Part shown: positions 61,485-64,000 of the stretch, piece by piece
How positions within the stretch are numbered: position 1 is the stretch's first letter
Layout: every line of letters starts with the position of its first letter
Source of the DNA: Pseudomonas protegens
GTDB lineage: Bacteria; Pseudomonadota; Gammaproteobacteria; Pseudomonadales; Pseudomonadaceae
Reading direction: 5' to 3'
Assembly (NCBI RefSeq): GCF_003363755.1
Contig: NZ_CP031396.1
Location: 1,178,001-1,242,000 of the forward strand
DNA length: 64,000 nt
Program-made: the position numbers and the translations under genes
Notes under the pieces: generated by a model
Databases searched by the model: none
What the model was told of the DNA's origin: nothing
The model's input: only the letters and a program-made list of their open reading frames with translations

Positions 61485-63881
61485 CTAATGCGTGCTAATT
61501 CTTTCCTTAGAGTCAGACTCGCGTTTTTCGTCCTTTGCAACTATCTCGGGAGCCACATCCGGCAAGGGCTCCGGCGCGTATTGCAGCGCAATTTGCAGGA
61601 CTTCGTCAATCCATTTAACTGGTTTAATCTGCAGATCCTGCTTGATATTGTCAGGAATTTCTTTCAAATCGCGAACATTCTCTTCAGGAATGATCACCGT
61701 CTTGATTCCACCCCGATGAGCTGCAAGTAATTTCTCTTTCAGCCCGCCGATGGCCAATACCTGACCGCGTAGGGTGATCTCCCCTGTCATCGCTACATCA
61801 GCCCGCACCGGAATGCCGGTCAGCGCCGAAACCAACGCCGTGCACATGCCTATGCCCGCGCTAGGGCCGTCTTTAGGGGTAGCCCCTTCCGGCATGTGGA
61901 TGTGGGTGTCACGCTTCTCGTGGAAGTCCAAGGGAATACCCAGGCTCTTGGCACGACTGCGTACCACGGTCAGCGCGGCAGTGATCGACTCGACCATGAC
62001 ATCGCCCAGGGAGCCGGTCTTGATCAACTGACCCTTGCCTGGAACCACAGCGGCTTCGATCGTCAGCAACTCACCGCCTACCTGAGTCCAGGCCAGGCCG
62101 GTCACTTGGCCGATCTGATCCTGCTGCTCGGCCAGGCCGTAGCGGAATTTACGCACGCCCAGGAAGTGTTCCAGCAGATCGGAAGTGACCTTAACAGAGA
62201 AGCGTTTTTCCATCGCATGCTCTTTCACCGCCTTGCGGCAGACCTTGGCGATCTGGCGCTCCAGGCCCCGCACACCGGCTTCGCGGGTGTAGTAGCGGAT
62301 GATGTCGCGAATCGCATCGGGGTCGAATTCCAGCTCGCCTTTCTTCAGTCCATTGGCCTGAATCTGCTTGGGCGACAGGTACTTGACCGCGATGTTGATC
62401 TTCTCGTCCTCGGTGTAGCCAGGCAGACGAATCACCTCCATCCGGTCCAGCAATGCTGGAGGAATATTCATCGAGTTGGAGGTGCAAAGGAACATCACAT
62501 CGGACAAGTCGTAATCAACTTCCAGATAATGATCGTTGAAGTTGTGGTTCTGCTCAGGGTCCAGAACCTCCAGCAACGCCGACGCCGGATCACCACGCAT
62601 ATCACTGCCCATCTTGTCGATTTCGTCGAGCAGGAACAGCGGGTTGCGAACCCCAACCTTTGTCATCTTTTGAATCAATCTTCCTGGCATCGAACCGATG
62701 TAAGTTCGACGATGCCCACGGATTTCCGCTTCATCACGTACGCCACCCAGCGCCATACGCACAAACTTACGGTTGGTCGCGTTGGCGATCGACTCCGCAA
62801 GAGAGGTCTTACCTACCCCAGGAGGACCGACGAGGCACAGCACCGGACCACGAATCTTCTTCACGCGCTTTTGTACGGCGAGATATTCGAGAATCCGCTC
62901 TTTGACCTCTTCCAGACCATAGTGATCGGCGTCGAGAATATCCTCGGCACGCGCCAGGTCGAGACGCACCTTGCTCTGGGCCTTCCAAGGCACTTGAACC
63001 AGCCAATCGATATAGGAGCGAACCACCGTAGCCTCGGCAGACATCGGCGACATCTGCTTGAGCTTGTTGAGCTCGGCCTGAGCTTTGGTCATCGCATCTT
63101 TTGGCAGGCCGGCGGCATCGATGCGCTTTTTCAGCTCTTCGATTTCATTGTGACCCTCATCACCATCGCCCAGCTCCTTTTGAATGGCCTTCATCTGCTC
63201 ATTCAGGTAGTACTCGCGCTGGCTGCGTTCCATTTGCTTTTTGACGCGGCCACGAATGCGCTTTTCAACTTGCAGCAGGTCGATCTCGGCGTCCAGCAAT
63301 GCCAGGACGTGCTCGACCCGAGCAGACAGATCAATGATCTCGAGGATTTCCTGTTTCTGCTCGATCTTCAACGCCATATGCGCGGCCATGGTATCCACCA
63401 GGCGGCTTGGCTCGTCGATACTGTTGAGGGAGGACAACACCTCGGCAGGAACTTTCTTGCCCAGTTGCACATATTGCTCAAACTGGGACAGCAGACTGCG
63501 AACAAACACCTCTGACTCACGATCAGGAGCATCTACTTCGTCAATCAGGGAGACTTCGGCACGGCAATGACCATCAACTTCACTGAAGCGTTCGACAGCG
63601 CCGCGTTGCTCGCCTTCAACCAACACCTTGACGGTGCCATCAGGCAACTTGAGCAACTGCAAGACAGTTGCAATGGTACCTACGCGATAGAGTGCATCTT
63701 CACCGGGATCGTCATCAGCAGGGTTTCTCTGTGCCAGCAAGAGAATCTGCTTGTCGCCCGTCATCGCTGCCTCGAGGGCTTCGATCGACTTCTCGCGCCC
63801 CACGAACAGCGGGATAACCATGTGCGGATAAACCACAACATCACGCAATGGCAGGAGAGGCAATTCGATGGTTGTCTTCAT
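61485..63881 (-). CDS. lon: ATP-dependent Lon protease
   Basis: 798 aa, full length. N-terminal LON substrate domain (about 8-205, [20 protein letters not shown]), coiled-coil linker, AAA+ ATPase (Walker [10 protein letters not shown], Walker [11 protein letters not shown], sensor [20 protein letters not shown]), and the serine protease domain with the Ser-Lys dyad S674 (GPSAGIG) and K717 (LKEKLLAA). It degrades misfolded and regulatory proteins in the cytoplasm. A sigma32-type promoter is visible upstream. The tail (about 765-798, Glu/Lys rich) extends beyond the conserved domain. Confidence 0.97.
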   Translation of the reverse strand: MKTTIELPLLPLRDVVVYPHMVIPLFVGREKSIEALEAAMTGDKQILLLAQRNPADDDPGEDALYRVGTIATVLQLLKLPDGTVKVLVEGEQRGAVERFSEVDGHCRAEVSLIDEVDAPDRESEVFVRSLLSQFEQYVQLGKKVPAEVLSSLNSIDEPSRLVDTMAAHMALKIEQKQEILEIIDLSARVEHVLALLDAEIDLLQVEKRIRGRVKKQMERSQREYYLNEQMKAIQKELGDGDEGHNEIEELKKRIDAAGLPKDAMTKAQAELNKLKQMSPMSAEATVVRSYIDWLVQVPWKAQSKVRLDLARAEDILDADHYGLEEVKERILEYLAVQKRVKKIRGPVLCLVGPPGVGKTSLAESIANATNRKFVRMALGGVRDEAEIRGHRRTYIGSMPGRLIQKMTKVGVRNPLFLLDEIDKMGSDMRGDPASALLEVLDPEQNHNFNDHYLEVDYDLSDVMFLCTSNSMNIPPALLDRMEVIRLPGYTEDEKINIAVKYLSPKQIQANGLKKGELEFDPDAIRDIIRYYTREAGVRGLERQIAKVCRKAVKEHAMEKRFSVKVTSDLLEHFLGVRKFRYGLAEQQDQIGQVTGLAWTQVGGELLTIEAAVVPGKGQLIKTGSLGDVMVESITAALTVVRSRAKSLGIPLDFHEKRDTHIHMPEGATPKDGPSAGIGMCTALVSALTGIPVRADVAMTGEITLRGQVLAIGGLKEKLLAAHRGGIKTVIIPEENVRDLKEIPDNIKQDLQIKPVKWIDEVLQIALQYAPEPLPDVAPEIVAKDEKRESDSKERISTH

Positions 63882-63939
63882 GATTTCGCCTCTACGGCGG
63901 CCGTACGGCCGTAAACAGATGGAAGTAAGCTTGAAACCA

Positions 63940-63968
63940 AGATGGGGGCTGCCTGTAAAAAAAACAAG
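63940..63968 (-). promoter_or_regulatory. Sigma32 heat-shock promoter of lon
   Basis: On the minus strand: -35 CTTGTTT (63962-63968), 14-bp spacer, -10 CCCCATCT (63940-63947), close to the sigma32 consensus CTTGAAA-N14-CCCCATNT. The leader to the ATG is about 50 nt and contains the 12-bp palindrome GGCCGTACGGCC (63899-63910). Confidence 0.85.
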
Positions 63969-64000
63969 CTTAAAGACAGCACTTTAAGACGCTAAAAGCA

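Noticed and set aside
61896..63515. 539-aa + strand frame over lon
   Set aside because: Antisense shadow of lon.

Overview
The window looks like chromosomal DNA of a fluorescent-group Pseudomonas (P. fluorescens / protegens / chlororaphis type). The reasons are high-GC coding sequence, REP elements built on a TAGGAGCCGGCTTGCCGGCGAA-like core, a CrcY-type and a PrrF-type small RNA, a DUF6124 protein, a complete liu (leucine/isovalerate) pathway under LiuR, and the order lon-hupB-ppiD. Species was not determined; no database search was possible.

Layout. 1-8.1 kb: start of a NodT-type efflux outer-membrane lipoprotein gene behind a MarR repressor with two perfect palindromic operators; tamA-tamB for outer-membrane protein assembly; a GNAT acetyltransferase; xthA. 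8.1-11.5 kb: a tandem YegP-like protein, a PstS-like/OmpA fusion behind a candidate Pho box, and an acyl-CoA dehydrogenase divergent from a LysR gene. 12.6-22.3 kb: leucine/isovalerate catabolism. liuR and the HMG-CoA lyase gene come first, then a noncoding stretch that I read as the sRNA CrcY (sigma54 promoter, six A-rich Hfq/Crc motifs, terminator), then an acyl-CoA synthetase divergent from liuABCD. LiuR-type operators precede liuR and lie between the divergent units. 22.3-23.9 kb: an S24-type repressor lacking both catalytic residues, a DUF6124 gene, and a PrrF-type sRNA with an overlapping Fur box.

23.9-30 kb: an M14 carboxypeptidase, an HxlR/MFS divergent pair, and a catalase-like/cytochrome b561 operon divergent from an ECF sigma/anti-sigma operon; the two ECF-type promoters are mirror images on a 13-bp inverted repeat. 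30-36.6 kb: a Csu/CupE-like archaic chaperone-usher pilus operon with four spore-coat-U-type subunits. 36.7-41 kb: a ZapE-like ATPase paralogue coupled to two unknown genes, an LRR-protein kinase fusion, and a short YebC/PmpR protein. 41.1-48.3 kb: a probable aminophosphonate island (FAD oxidoreductase, OPA-type MFS transporter, two LysR regulators, phnW, phnX). 48.4-54.5 kb: cytochrome b561, D-cysteine desulfhydrase/ACC deaminase family, fadH, a membrane-anchored nitrilase-fold protein without its catalytic Cys and Lys, an AraC regulator, and a 28-aa ORF merged with its terminator.

54.7-64 kb: a DUF2242 lipoprotein, a LysR/MFS pair, a sterol-desaturase-family protein, ppiD, a decayed tRNA-Asp-like sequence, hupB, and lon with a sigma32-type promoter. 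I see no prophage, transposase or CRISPR array.
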